A stretch of DNA of 64,000 nt from Cupriavidus numazuensis (GCF_905397435.1 NZ_CAJPVI010000031.1:1-64000), one strand, 5' to 3'. Shown: positions 45,020 to 53,772, counted from the first letter of the stretch. The notes: a model not told the origin generated them from the letters alone. Numbers and translations are program-made.

Positions 45020-45979
45020 TCAGCGCCGGGCGCTGGCCGAGAAGTGGGCATAGAGCGAATCCAGCACGAGGCTGATTTCCGCCAGCAGGGTGTCGTCGCT
45101 GGTGTGCCGTTCGCGGGCGCCGGCCAAAACCGCCTCGAAGCCGCTGGCTTCCGGCACGGCGGGGCCGCCGATGTCCAGCGCGTGGATGACCGTGCCCAGT
45201 CGATGCAGGGCAGGGTCCCCGTCCAGCCCGAAGCTGGCCAGCAGCACTTCGAAGGAGACGAGGTCGCCGACATGTGTGAATGTCGCGCCGTCAAAGTCGA
45301 AACCAAGCGCATCGGCCGGACAGTCTGCCGGTGCGTCGATCCAGAGGAAGCTGGCATGCGGGTCGATGAAGCGCCGGATCAGCCAGGCGCAGGCGACACG
45401 GTCGACCCATAAACGGCGCCGGGTTGCCCAGAGCCGGCCCTGGTAGCCTGACCGGTCGCGCCGGGGCACGTTGCCGGCCGCGCCCCGCGGTTCGCCCGGC
45501 GAGCGCAGCGTCTCGATAGCGGCCGAAAAGTCCTTCCACTGGGCCTCGGCCTGCACGGATGCATCGTTGGGAAAGAAGTCGACCTTTCGGATGGCGTCGT
45601 AGGCACGCCCGTGCCGCCGCAACAGGCGGGCAAGTTCCGCACTGCCCAGCCCGGACAGCGTCTTGCGCGCGTCCGACAGCGTGGCTTGCCAGTCGGCATA
45701 GTCGGCGCTGCGGTCGAACAAGGCCAGGCAGGCCGCATGCTCGTCCGGATCCTGCGGGCGAACGTCGAGCAGCCAGGCCTGCCCGCCTTGCTGGCGGGTC
45801 TCGTCGGCAAGCTCTTGCAAAGTGACGCATTGCGCATGGCCGCCCGGCAGCAGGTAGGCGCCGTCGCGCAAGGCGGCGCAACCGAGCGCACGGACGGTGC
45901 GCCAGATTCGCATGCGGGCGGTGGCGCCGGAAGTGGGCAGGCTGACGATCAGCAGCGTCCACGAGTCTTCGCTGTTCAT
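45020..45979 (-). CDS. chrB: Chromate resistance regulator ChrB
   Basis: A 319-residue protein with both ChrB parts. The N-terminal part starts MNSEDSWTLLIVSLPTSGATARMRIWRTVRALGCAALRDGAYLLP. The C-terminal part has WVDRVACAWLIRRFIDPHASFLWIDAP and GDLVSFEVLLASFGL. ChrB is a chromate-responsive regulator of chr operons. It heads the chrB-chrA-MFS operon. A TGTAG-N6-CTACA dyad about 40 bp upstream may be its operator. The start ATG 45979 is the first that keeps the conserved N-terminus. Confidence 0.92.
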   Translation of the reverse strand: MNSEDSWTLLIVSLPTSGATARMRIWRTVRALGCAALRDGAYLLPGGHAQCVTLQELADETRQQGGQAWLLDVRPQDPDEHAACLALFDRSADYADWQATLSDARKTLSGLGSAELARLLRRHGRAYDAIRKVDFFPNDASVQAEAQWKDFSAAIETLRSPGEPRGAAGNVPRRDRSGYQGRLWATRRRLWVDRVACAWLIRRFIDPHASFLWIDAPADCPADALGFDFDGATFTHVGDLVSFEVLLASFGLDGDPALHRLGTVIHALDIGGPAVPEASGFEAVLAGARERHTSDDTLLAEISLVLDSLYAHFSASARR

Positions 45980-46018
45980 GGACCGATGATAGGACTGCCA
46001 TCGCCTTGTCTTCAATGC

Positions 46019-46034
46019 TGTAGCGATCTCTACA
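46019..46034. promoter_or_regulatory. Candidate ChrB operator (TGTAG-N6-CTACA)
   Basis: A perfect 5-bp dyad with 6-bp spacing, 40 bp upstream of the chrB start, in the divergent region shared with the gene at 46191. Its location fits a chromate-responsive promoter. Recognition by ChrB is inference. Confidence 0.4.
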
Positions 46035-46190
46035 AAACTCGAGCCTGAGATTCCGGCATGGTGTGATCGATGTACTGCCGCCGACACCCATGTCAGCAAA
46101 TCGTCAAGAAACTGCCCTACGGTAAAGATTTGGCGCACCAGGCGCCGCCTCGCACCGCGAAGCAGCCTGGCATTACCTGCAGGAGGGACC

Positions 46191-46376
46191 ATGTCGGTCA
46201 AACTCAGGTGCTGGTCGGAGGATGGCGAGGAAGTCATCGACGTTCCCGGGGCCACGCTGGCTGCACAGGTCGCGCAGGCCACCGCGCAACCTGCCCTCGA
46301 CGCACCGAAGCTCCCGGCGGAGTTCACGAAGTGGACGATGCCCGATGATCCGGACCGCTACGCAGACTTCGCATAG
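46191..46376 (+). CDS. Small hypothetical protein (61 aa)
   Basis: A 61-residue protein beginning MSVKLRCWSEDGEEVIDVPGATL, with a strong ribosome site AGGAGGG before ATG 46191. It is acidic at the C-terminus (MPDDPDRYADFA). No signal peptide or membrane segment is seen. It is divergent from chrB. I do not recognise its family; the ribosome site and codon use support it as a real gene. Confidence 0.6.
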   Translation: MSVKLRCWSEDGEEVIDVPGATLAAQVAQATAQPALDAPKLPAEFTKWTMPDDPDRYADFA

Positions 46377-46570
46377 CCCATGCGGCGCCCGGGGCATGCC
46401 TTCTGGCGCCGTCGCCCGCTCGCAAGCATGCATGCGAGGCGGGCACCTCCCTCCCTCAGGAAAGGCTGATATCTCGCTTTATGCATAGGACGCGGCAACG
46501 CGTTTTCATATGCTTCGGTCATCGCGCTGCACCCTTCCACTCGCGGCGAGAACGATGACTGGAGACATCA

Positions 46571-46888
46571 ATGCCCCTGTTCCTTAACGAAGTCTGGCTT
46601 GGCGATATCAAGCCGGAACTGATCGAAGAGGCCGTGACCTTCTTCGGCAACCTGAGCGTCGGCACCAAGCCCGACAACCTTCCGCCCGACCTGCGCATGA
46701 TCGCCGGCCCCTGGCTCTCGGCCGAGGAGGCGAAGGTGATGTTCATCTTCGAGATCGACGACCCGTCGACCATGTTCGATGCCTACGCCGAGCGCGTGGT
46801 CAGCGGCCTGTTCGCGCGGCGCAAGCTGACGCTGCTTTCGGGCTGGGACCAGATGAAGGCTTACACCGATCGCGTCGCCAACGCCTGA
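46571..46888 (+). CDS. Hypothetical protein, first of a tandem pair (105 aa)
   Basis: A 105-residue protein, MPLFLNEVWLGDIKPELIEEAVTFFGN, with conserved pieces AGPWLSAEEAKVMFIFEIDDPSTMFDAYAERV. It is clearly paralogous to the next gene, with matching blocks in the same order along the length. A ferredoxin-like alpha/beta fold is likely from the pattern. GGAGAC precedes the ATG. It is the first gene of a run leading to the TRAP transporter. I do not know its function. Confidence 0.75.
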   Translation: MPLFLNEVWLGDIKPELIEEAVTFFGNLSVGTKPDNLPPDLRMIAGPWLSAEEAKVMFIFEIDDPSTMFDAYAERVVSGLFARRKLTLLSGWDQMKAYTDRVANA

Positions 46889-46914
46889 CCTGCATCGAGA
46901 CAAGGAGAACGAAG

Positions 46915-47247
46915 ATGCCGAAGTTTTTCAATGAAGTCTGGCTGCGCGACATGTCGCCGAAGACCATGCAGGGGGTCGTGGATTTTCTGGGCAACCTGCG
47001 CAACGGCGTGCGCCCGCACAACCTGCCTGGCGACCTCAAGCTGCTCGCCGGCCCGTGGCTGTCCAACGAAGAAGCGAAGGTCTATTTCGTGTTCGAGATC
47101 GACGACCCGACCGAAACGTTCGAGGCCTTTGCCGAACGCGTGGCCGACGGGCTGTTCCTGAAGCGGCGGCTGACGCTGATCCAGGACTGGGACGGTGCGC
47201 GCAGCTTTTCGCGCTACCTCAGCGGACGTCCGGCCAAGGCGGCATAA
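46915..47247 (+). CDS. Hypothetical protein, second of a tandem pair (110 aa)
   Basis: A 110-residue paralogue of the preceding gene: MPKFFNEVWLRDMSPKTMQ, LAGPWLSNEEAKVYFVFEIDDPTETFEAFAERV and LFLKRRLTLIQDWDG all align. AGGAG lies 9 nt before the ATG. The pair probably arose by tandem duplication and may form a heterodimer. The intergenic gap is 26 bp. The function is unknown, but the location suggests a role linked to the TRAP-transported substrate. Confidence 0.75.
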   Translation: MPKFFNEVWLRDMSPKTMQGVVDFLGNLRNGVRPHNLPGDLKLLAGPWLSNEEAKVYFVFEIDDPTETFEAFAERVADGLFLKRRLTLIQDWDGARSFSRYLSGRPAKAA

Positions 47248-47362
47248 AAACAGAAGGGCACCACATGTGCCACGGGCGGCCTCCCGGCGGCCGCCGCCGC
47301 ATCGCGTGGGAATCGCGCGGAACGCCGGAAACACTACAAGATCAGACCGCAGGAGACAAACC

Positions 47363-48400
47363 ATGAGCGGGTTCAACAACGGGCGCCGCCTGGCGCTCAA
47401 GCAGGGGATTGCGCTGGCGGCGGCTTCGGCCGCGTCCGGGCTGATGATCCACACACCGGCGCGTGCCGCGGGGCAAACGTACAACTACAAGCTCGGCATC
47501 GCGCTCGATGCGACTCACCCGACGACCGTCAACCTGACCGCTGCCGCGGCCGAGATTGCGCGTGCTTCGAACGGCCGCCTGAACATCCGGGTATTTCCGA
47601 ACAGCCAGCTCGGCAGCGACACCGACATGGTGTCGCAGGTCCGCTCGGGCGCCATCGACCTCGTCAGCACGGCGGGCCTGATCTGGGGCACGCTGGTGCC
47701 CGCAGCTTCCATCAGCGGGATCGGGTTTGCATTCCCGAGCTATGACCACGTCTGGAAGGCCATGGATGGCGACCTCGGCGCGCATATCCGCGGCGCGTTC
47801 GCGAAGGTCAACCTGATGCCGCTGCCGAAGATCTGGGACCACGGCTTCCGCCAGGTCACCAGCAGCAACCGGCAGATCAACACGCCGCAGGACCTGAGCG
47901 GCTTCAAGATCCGCGTGCCGCTGAGTCCCGCACTCACGTCGATGTTCAAGGCCTTCGGTGCTGCGCCGGCAGGCATCAACATGGCGGAAACCTACACCGC
48001 GTTGCAGACGAAGATCGTCGACGGCCAGGAGAATCCGCTGACGATCCTGGGCACGCAGCGGCTTTACGAAGTCCAGAAGTACTGCTCGCTGACGTCGCAT
48101 GTGTGGGACGGCTTCTGGCTGGTCGCGAACCTGCGCACGTGGAACGCGTTGCCCGAGGACCTGCGGCAGCTGGCAGCCACCACGTTCGATACGTATGCCG
48201 TCAAGCAGCGGCAGGCCGTCGATGCGCTCAACACCCGCCTGCGCGAAGAGCTGAAAGGCCGCGGCATGGTGTTCAACCAGCCTGATGTGAAGGCTTTCCG
48301 CGACTACCTGAGCAAGGCGGGCTTCTACCGCGACTGGCAGAAGAAATTCCCGGCTGAAACCTGGGCGCTGCTCGAACAGTATTCGGGCAAGCTGGCCTGA
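47363..48400 (+). CDS. dctP: TRAP transporter solute-binding protein (DctP family)
   Basis: A 345-residue periplasmic protein. The signal peptide (MSGFNNGRRLALKQGIALAAASAASGLMIHTPARA) has a twin-arginine-adjacent pattern. The mature part YNYKLGIALDATHPTTVNLTAAAAEIARASNGRLNIRVFPNSQLGSD is the standard DctP start. TFKIRVP-like and NMAETYTALQTKIVDGQENPL, with the carboxylate-binding Arg region, are visible. AGGAGAC precedes ATG 47363. It partners the fused permease at 49027. Confidence 0.93.
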   Translation: MSGFNNGRRLALKQGIALAAASAASGLMIHTPARAAGQTYNYKLGIALDATHPTTVNLTAAAAEIARASNGRLNIRVFPNSQLGSDTDMVSQVRSGAIDLVSTAGLIWGTLVPAASISGIGFAFPSYDHVWKAMDGDLGAHIRGAFAKVNLMPLPKIWDHGFRQVTSSNRQINTPQDLSGFKIRVPLSPALTSMFKAFGAAPAGINMAETYTALQTKIVDGQENPLTILGTQRLYEVQKYCSLTSHVWDGFWLVANLRTWNALPEDLRQLAATTFDTYAVKQRQAVDALNTRLREELKGRGMVFNQPDVKAFRDYLSKAGFYRDWQKKFPAETWALLEQYSGKLA

Positions 48401-48492
48401 CCACAACCCACGGCATTTCCAATCCGGCACCGCTGGCCGGTGGCTGCACGCCACCGCCGCGGCTGCGCTCACCCAGAATTCCAGGAGACATC

Positions 48493-49014
48493 ATGACCTT
48501 CCTCGCGCGCATGGCATCGCTCGTCACGCTCGGCCTTACCCTTTCCTGCATGGGCACGCAAAGTGCCGCGGCGCAGGAGCTGAAGGGCAAGTACATGAAG
48601 ACGCCGACGGGCTACCTGATGGTGCTGCGGCATGGCGACAACGTGCTCCAGAACCTCGAGCAACTCGCGCGGGACGAGCATATCCCGAGCGCCAGCTTTG
48701 TCGGCATCGGCTTCATGTCCGAAGCCACGTTCGGCTTCTACGACTTCGGCCGCAAGCAGTTCGATCCGAAGACGTACCGCAATGTCGAAATGGCCAACAT
48801 GACCGGCTCCATCGCATGGAAAGAGGGCAAGCCCTCGATCCACGCGCATGGCACCGTCACGGACGGCACGTTCCAGGGCGCGGGGGGCCATCTTCTGGGG
48901 CTAACCGTCGGTACCGGCTCCTGCGAGATCACGGTCACGGTCTACCCGCAACGGCTGGATCGCTTCGTCGATCCGGAGATCCAGGCAAACGTACTTGGCT
49001 TGCCGCAGCAATGA
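48493..49014 (+). CDS. Exported PPC (DUF296) domain protein
   Basis: A 173-residue protein with a signal peptide (MTFLARMASLVTLGLTLSCMGTQSAAA) and a PPC/DUF296 domain: YLMVLRHGDNVLQNLEQLARDEHIPSASFVGIGFMSEATFGFY, HAHGTVTDG and GHLLGLTVG. PPC proteins are usually cytoplasmic DNA-associated proteins in plants and bacteria. Export is unusual and fits a periplasmic binding or storage role beside the TRAP system. CCAGGAGACATC precedes the ATG. It lies 92 bp after dctP and 12 bp before the permease. Confidence 0.82.
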   Translation: MTFLARMASLVTLGLTLSCMGTQSAAAQELKGKYMKTPTGYLMVLRHGDNVLQNLEQLARDEHIPSASFVGIGFMSEATFGFYDFGRKQFDPKTYRNVEMANMTGSIAWKEGKPSIHAHGTVTDGTFQGAGGHLLGLTVGTGSCEITVTVYPQRLDRFVDPEIQANVLGLPQQ

Positions 49015-49026
49015 CGGAGGCGGGAC

Positions 49027-50931
49027 ATGTCCACGCATATGGTCGATATCAATCCCCCGGGCATGGAGTCCCATGCCGGGGCGCTTCCTGGCCACACACC
49101 GGCGCGCGTCCTGCAACTGGCTGACAAGGCGCTGGGCGTAATGTCCGAAGTGCCGGCGGCCCTGCTCGTGGTGGCCGAGATCGGCGTGCTGTTCAGCGGC
49201 GTGCTGAGCCGCTATGTCCTGCACACGCCGCTGGTGTGGGTCGACGAGCTGGCGTCGCTGCTGTTCATCTGGCTCATCATGCTCGGCGCCGCGGTGGCGT
49301 TCCGGCGCGGCAGCCATATGCGCATGACGGCGCTCGTCGATGCCGCGGCGCCGAAATGGCGCGGCGTGTTCGAACTCGTCGCCACGGTTGCCGCGCTCAC
49401 GTGGCTCGCGCTGGTCGCGCATCCCGCCTTTGAATTCGCGAGCGAGGAGGCCGCGGTGACCATGCCGGCGCTGGACATTTCCAACGCCTGGCGTGCCGCC
49501 GCGCTGCCGCTCGGCATCGCGCTGATCCTGCTGATGAGCGTGGTGCGGCTGCTGTCCACGTCGAGCCTGCGCATGGTATTGGTGGCGCTCATTGCGTGCG
49601 GTGCGGTCGTGGGCGGACTGGTGCTGCTGCAGCCCGCCTTGCAAGGACTCGGCAATGCCAACCTGCTCGTGTTCTTTGTCGGCATCGTTGGCCTGCTGGT
49701 GTTCACGGGCGTGCCGATCGCGTTCTCGTTCGGTCTTGCCACGTTCGGCTACCTGTCGCTGACCACGTCCACGCCGACCATTGTCGTGATCGGCCGCATG
49801 GACGAAGGCATGTCGCACCTGATCCTGCTGGCGGTGCCGATGTTCGTGTTCCTCGGCGTGCTGATCGAGATGACGTCGATGGCGCGCGCCATGGTGCAGT
49901 TCCTCGCCAACCTGCTCGGCCATATTCGCGGCGGCCTGTCGTACGTGCTGATCGGAGCGATGTATCTCGTCTCCGGCATCTCGGGCTCCAAGGCGGCGGA
50001 CATGGCGGCCGTGGCGCCGGCGCTGTTCCCGGAGATGAAGAAGCGCGGCGCCGATGATGGCGACATGGTCGCACTGCTCGCGGCAACCGGCGCGCAGACG
50101 GAAACGGTGCCGCCGAGCCTGGTGCTGATCACCATCGGCTCGGTGACGGGCATCTCCATTGCCGACCTGTTCACGGCCGGGCTGATGCCGGGCATCGTGC
50201 TGGCACTGGTGCTCGGCCTGGTTGTGTGGTGGCAGGCCCGCAAGAACGGCAGCGCCTGCAGCGCGCGTGCCACCCGGGCCATGATCGGCAAGAGCCTCGT
50301 CGTGGCATTGCCAGCGCTCGCCCTGCCGTTCGTCGTGCGCGCCGCGGTGGTGGAGGGCGTGGCGACGGCGACGGAAGTGTCCACGATCGGCATCGTCTAC
50401 GCGCTCATCGTCGGCCTGCTTGTGTACCGCAAGCTCGACGTCAGGCAGCTCTGGCCGGCACTCGTCGATACGGCGGCCCTGTCTGGCGCGATCCTGCTGA
50501 TCATCGGCACCGCTACCGGCATGGCGTGGTCGCTCACGCAGTCGGGCTTCTCGGGTGACCTGGCAGCGGCCATGGCGCAACTACCGGGCGGAGTGCCCGC
50601 CTTCATGGCGGTCTCGATTGTGGCCTTCGTCCTGCTCGGCAGCGTGCTGGAAGGCATTCCCGCAATCGTCCTGTTCGGGCCGCTGCTGTTCCCGATCGCG
50701 CGCCAGCTCGGCATTCACGATGTGCACTATTCGATGGTCGTCGTGCTTGCCATGGGCATCGGCCTGTTCGCGCCGCCGTTCGGCGTCGGCTACTACGCCG
50801 CCTGCGCTATCAGCCGCACCAAGCCGAGCGAAGGCGTGCGCCATATCTGGCGCTACATGACTTTCCTGTTCATCGGCACCGTCGTCGTGGCGGCAGTGCC
50901 GTGGATCTCCACCGGTTTCCTCCATCACTGA
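49027..50931 (+). CDS. dctQM: Fused TRAP transporter permease (DctQ-DctM)
   Basis: A 634-residue inner-membrane protein. The N-terminal four-helix DctQ part (about 30-180) carries VLSRYVLHTPLVWVDELASLLFIWLIMLGAAVAFRRGSHM. It is fused to the multi-helix DctM part, which starts near VFFVGIVGLLVFTGVPIAFSFG. Typical DctM motifs follow: SGISGSKAADMAAVAP, TGAQTETVPPS and EVSTIGIVYALIVGLLVYRKL. The fusion is a known variant. It imports the DctP-bound carboxylate with Na+. The neighbours suggest an acid processed by a 2-keto-4-pentenoate hydratase-like enzyme. Confidence 0.93.
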   Translation: MSTHMVDINPPGMESHAGALPGHTPARVLQLADKALGVMSEVPAALLVVAEIGVLFSGVLSRYVLHTPLVWVDELASLLFIWLIMLGAAVAFRRGSHMRMTALVDAAAPKWRGVFELVATVAALTWLALVAHPAFEFASEEAAVTMPALDISNAWRAAALPLGIALILLMSVVRLLSTSSLRMVLVALIACGAVVGGLVLLQPALQGLGNANLLVFFVGIVGLLVFTGVPIAFSFGLATFGYLSLTTSTPTIVVIGRMDEGMSHLILLAVPMFVFLGVLIEMTSMARAMVQFLANLLGHIRGGLSYVLIGAMYLVSGISGSKAADMAAVAPALFPEMKKRGADDGDMVALLAATGAQTETVPPSLVLITIGSVTGISIADLFTAGLMPGIVLALVLGLVVWWQARKNGSACSARATRAMIGKSLVVALPALALPFVVRAAVVEGVATATEVSTIGIVYALIVGLLVYRKLDVRQLWPALVDTAALSGAILLIIGTATGMAWSLTQSGFSGDLAAAMAQLPGGVPAFMAVSIVAFVLLGSVLEGIPAIVLFGPLLFPIARQLGIHDVHYSMVVVLAMGIGLFAPPFGVGYYAACAISRTKPSEGVRHIWRYMTFLFIGTVVVAAVPWISTGFLHH

Positions 50932-50938
50932 GCGTCCC

Positions 50939-51232
50939 ATGAAATTCGCAGCCATCGTCGAGTACGCCAACGAGCCCGAGCGCCTTGCGCAGTTCCGGCC
51001 CGCCCATCGCGCCTATCTGCAGGACCTGTTGCAACACGGACGGCTGGTCATCGCCGGCCCGTTCGCCGACGGCAGCGGCGGCCTGTTCGTGTACGAAGTC
51101 GCCAATGAAAGCGAGGCATCGAAGCTCGCCGCCAACGATCCGTTCGCGAAGGCGTCGCTGTTCCGAAGCGTCGTCATGAAGCCCTGGAAGCTCGTGTTCG
51201 CGAGCCAGGACAACCTCAATCTTCCGCTGTAA
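50939..51232 (+). CDS. YciI-family protein
   Basis: A 97-residue protein, MKFAAIVEYANEPERLAQFRPAHRAYLQDLLQHGRLVIAGPFADGSGG. The His in RPAHRAYL and the Asp in FADGSGG are the usual active-site pair in YciI/muconolactone-isomerase-like proteins. It starts 7 bp after the permease. It probably acts on the same pathway as the hydratase, but its reaction is unknown. Confidence 0.85.
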   Translation: MKFAAIVEYANEPERLAQFRPAHRAYLQDLLQHGRLVIAGPFADGSGGLFVYEVANESEASKLAANDPFAKASLFRSVVMKPWKLVFASQDNLNLPL

Positions 51233-51239
51233 GGCGCAC

Positions 51240-52034
51240 ATGAATATGGACACCACCATGCTGCAGACTCTGGCAGCATCGCTGCGCCGTGCCGCGCAGC
51301 AGAACCAGCCGATCCCGCCCGTGCGGGACGCACTGGCCGCCGTGGGCGTTGCAGGCGCGTACGCGGTACAAGACATCAATACCGCGTACTACCTCGACAG
51401 CGGTCGCCGGCTGACGGGCCGCAAGATCGGTCTGACGTCGAAATCCGTACAGCAGCAGCTTGGCGTCGATGCGCCTGATTTCGGCATGCTGTTCGCTGAC
51501 ATGGAGCTTGCTCCCGATGAGGAAGTCGCGCTCGACCGCGTGCTGCAACCGAAGGTCGAGGCGGAAGTGGCCGTCGTGCTGGAGCGCGATCTGAAGCACG
51601 AACAGGTCACGCTGTCGCAGCTGATCTCCGCGATCGCTTATGTGTTGCCGGCTGTCGAGATTGTCGGCAGCCGTATCGCAAACTGGGACATCCGCCTGCT
51701 GGACACCGTGGCGGACAACGCGTCGTCGGGCCTGTACGCGCTTGGGACGCAGCCGCGCAAGCTGTCGGAGGTGGATCTGCGCATGTGCGGCATGCTCATG
51801 GAGCGCAAGGGCGAGGTGGTATCGCTTGGCGTGGGCGCCGCGTGCCTTGGCCATCCGCTCAACGCTGCGCTGTGGCTCGCTCGCAAGATGGCGGAAGTGG
51901 GACGGCCGTTGCACGCGGGCGACGTCATCATGACCGGGGCGCTCGGGCCTATGGTCACTGTTGCGCCGGGGGATATTATCGACACTACCATCGCGGGGCT
52001 TGGTACTGTTCGCACTGTGTTTGCGGCTGACTGA
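51240..52034 (+). CDS. 2-keto-4-pentenoate hydratase-like protein (FAH superfamily)
   Basis: A 264-residue protein of the MhpD/DmpE hydratase group: DALAAVGVAGAYAVQDINTAYY, GRKIGLTSKSVQQQLGVDAPDFGMLF and EVDLRMCGMLMERKGEV. It has the metal-binding pattern EAEVAVVLERDL and PAVEIVGSRIANWD. It would hydrate 2-hydroxypenta-2,4-dienoate-type products or decarboxylate 2-oxo-3-enedioates. The last gene of the TRAP operon, it starts 7 bp after the YciI gene. The repeat element copy B follows. Confidence 0.9.
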   Translation: MNMDTTMLQTLAASLRRAAQQNQPIPPVRDALAAVGVAGAYAVQDINTAYYLDSGRRLTGRKIGLTSKSVQQQLGVDAPDFGMLFADMELAPDEEVALDRVLQPKVEAEVAVVLERDLKHEQVTLSQLISAIAYVLPAVEIVGSRIANWDIRLLDTVADNASSGLYALGTQPRKLSEVDLRMCGMLMERKGEVVSLGVGAACLGHPLNAALWLARKMAEVGRPLHAGDVIMTGALGPMVTVAPGDIIDTTIAGLGTVRTVFAAD

Positions 52035-52072
52035 ATGGGACGATTTCAAGTCAGATCTTTTGCTGAATTGCG

Positions 52073-52800
52073 GGGTGTCGTGCTTGGCAGGCGCTGCTGT
52101 TTCGCCGGCGTAGCCGGCGAGTCACTTTTGTCCGAGCGACAAAAGTAACCAAAAACGCGTTTTGGTTGCCCCAAAGGGGCGAATTTTTATCGTAGTGTGC
52201 TGAGGGTGTTGTACGGGTATGGGCTTCAGAGTGAATTACGCTGCCTGCCGCGTGGGGCACCACCGTGAGTGGGAATACAGCGCTGATTGAACGAGCCCTG
52301 CAAGCGTTCGTGGCCCCTGCTGCGAGCGATATCGTGTGATCGCCTTCGGCTGCGCTGCGCGCAGAGCCCTAGTCTGAGCACGCAGGCCCAGGGCAAATCA
52401 GGCCCGGGTAAAGATGCCGCGCTTGCATGCGCGCAGAGATAGGAAATCTGGACTCGGGCGCCGGCGACGCTGATGAGCGTGCACCCAGACGACTACGTGC
52501 GCGCAGCGCAGCCGAAGGCGTCCCACCACTGATCTTATTGGAACGCTGTACCCGAGTCCGTCTTGGGGATCGTCCAAAAGCCGTGCCGCGCGAGGCACAG
52601 GTTCTGACTCACATGGCGTAGCAGGGTCGAACGGCTGACCACCATCGCAGGCGTCCAAAGCCGTTGGAACCACTGCCGCCGTGGAATTGATGGCCAGCGG
52701 CAACGACGCGCTTTTCTGCCTACTCTTTTGTCGCTCGGACAAAAGAGTAGGTCGCCGGCTACGCCGGCGAAACAGCGGCGCCAGCCAAGAGCGACACCCC
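52073..52800. repeat. Dispersed non-coding repeat, copy B, opposite orientation to copy A
   Basis: This segment is the reverse complement of 19941-20660 over nearly its whole length: the left end matches the right end of copy A (TAAAAATTCGCCCCTTTGGG read on the other strand) and the right end matches copy A's left end. Terminal inverted repeats with CGCCGGCGTAGCCGGCG and TTTTGTCCGAGCGACAAAA bound it. Identity is high, with one divergent patch in the middle. No coding capacity is convincing. Confidence 0.85.
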
Positions 52801-52884
52801 CAATCCCAACCACAAAGCCCCCGCCGGCCACGCCGCCGAACCACCGGCGCCCGCCAAGAACGACACCTCAATCCCAACCACCCC
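52754..52884. repeat. Tandem 69-bp duplication of the repeat-element edge
   Basis: The block at 52754-52822 (GCCGGCTACGCCGGCGAAAC... CCCAACCACAAAG) is repeated at 52823-52884 (GCCGGCCACGCCGCCGAACC...CCCAACCACCC) with several substitutions. The second unit runs into the stop region of the downstream LysR gene. It reflects a local duplication of the element's outer end. Confidence 0.75.
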
Positions 52885-53772
52885 TCACACCCGCGTCAAC
52901 TTCCGAATCAACTCAATAACAGTCCGGCTCGCATACGTCAGCGGCCGCTGCGTACTGGTCGCCAGCACCAGCGTCCGCGTGAGCACCGGATCAACGATTC
53001 GACTCACCCCAATGCGACCGAGCTTCATGTCAACTTCCACCGCTTGCCGCGTCAGGATCGTGTAGGCCGCACCGTTGGCGACGATCTCGCGCATGGCGGT
53101 CAGCGAATCGACCTCGATCTGCGTGTTCAGCTGAACGCCCGCCTTCTTCGCCTCGTCCAGCAGCATCATATGGAAGCCATCCGGCGCGCCCGGCAGCACC
53201 AGCGGCAGCGCCGCGGCATCGGCGAACCTGCAACTGGGGCTGGCCACATTCGGATCGCCCGCCCGCGCGATCAGGTAGAGCTCGTCGGTGGCGAGCTTTT
53301 CGTCGGTCTTGTGGATGCGCTCGCCATAGCGCGAAAACACGCCCACGTCCGTGCGGCCGCTGGCCAGCGCTTCTTCGATATTGCCCGCGAACCCCTCCAT
53401 CAGCCGCAATTCGATCTTCGGGAAATCCGCGCGCACGCGCTGAAACAGCGGGCCAACGATCTGCTGCGTGATCGACGCCTGCAGGGCCAGCTTGACCGGG
53501 CCGCTCGGCACTTCGGCACGGTCCCGGATATCGTTCCTGAGCAGTTCGAATTCGCCGAGCAGTGATTTCACGCGCGGCATGATGGACTGCCCGAATTCCG
53601 TCAGGACCACGCCGCGGCCCGTGCGGTAGAACAGCTTCGCGCCGAACTCGCTTTCCAGCGCGGCAATGTGCTTGCTGAGCGCGGACTGCGCGATGCCGCG
53701 TGACGCGCAAACCTTGCTGAGACTGCCGGCTTCGACGATGTCGGATAACAGTTGTAGGTGCTTGATGTCCAT
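52885..53772 (-). CDS. LysR-family transcriptional regulator
   Basis: A 295-residue regulator with winged helix MDIKHLQLLSDIVEAGSLSKVCASRGIAQSALSKHIAALESEFGAKLF and substrate domain to the C-terminus. The start ATG 53772 is standard for the family. It is divergent from the alpha/beta hydrolase gene, with a 178-bp gap. Located just after the TRAP operon, it may regulate either. The 3' end abuts a duplicated repeat edge. Confidence 0.9.
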   Translation of the reverse strand: MDIKHLQLLSDIVEAGSLSKVCASRGIAQSALSKHIAALESEFGAKLFYRTGRGVVLTEFGQSIMPRVKSLLGEFELLRNDIRDRAEVPSGPVKLALQASITQQIVGPLFQRVRADFPKIELRLMEGFAGNIEEALASGRTDVGVFSRYGERIHKTDEKLATDELYLIARAGDPNVASPSCRFADAAALPLVLPGAPDGFHMMLLDEAKKAGVQLNTQIEVDSLTAMREIVANGAAYTILTRQAVEVDMKLGRIGVSRIVDPVLTRTLVLATSTQRPLTYASRTVIELIRKLTRV

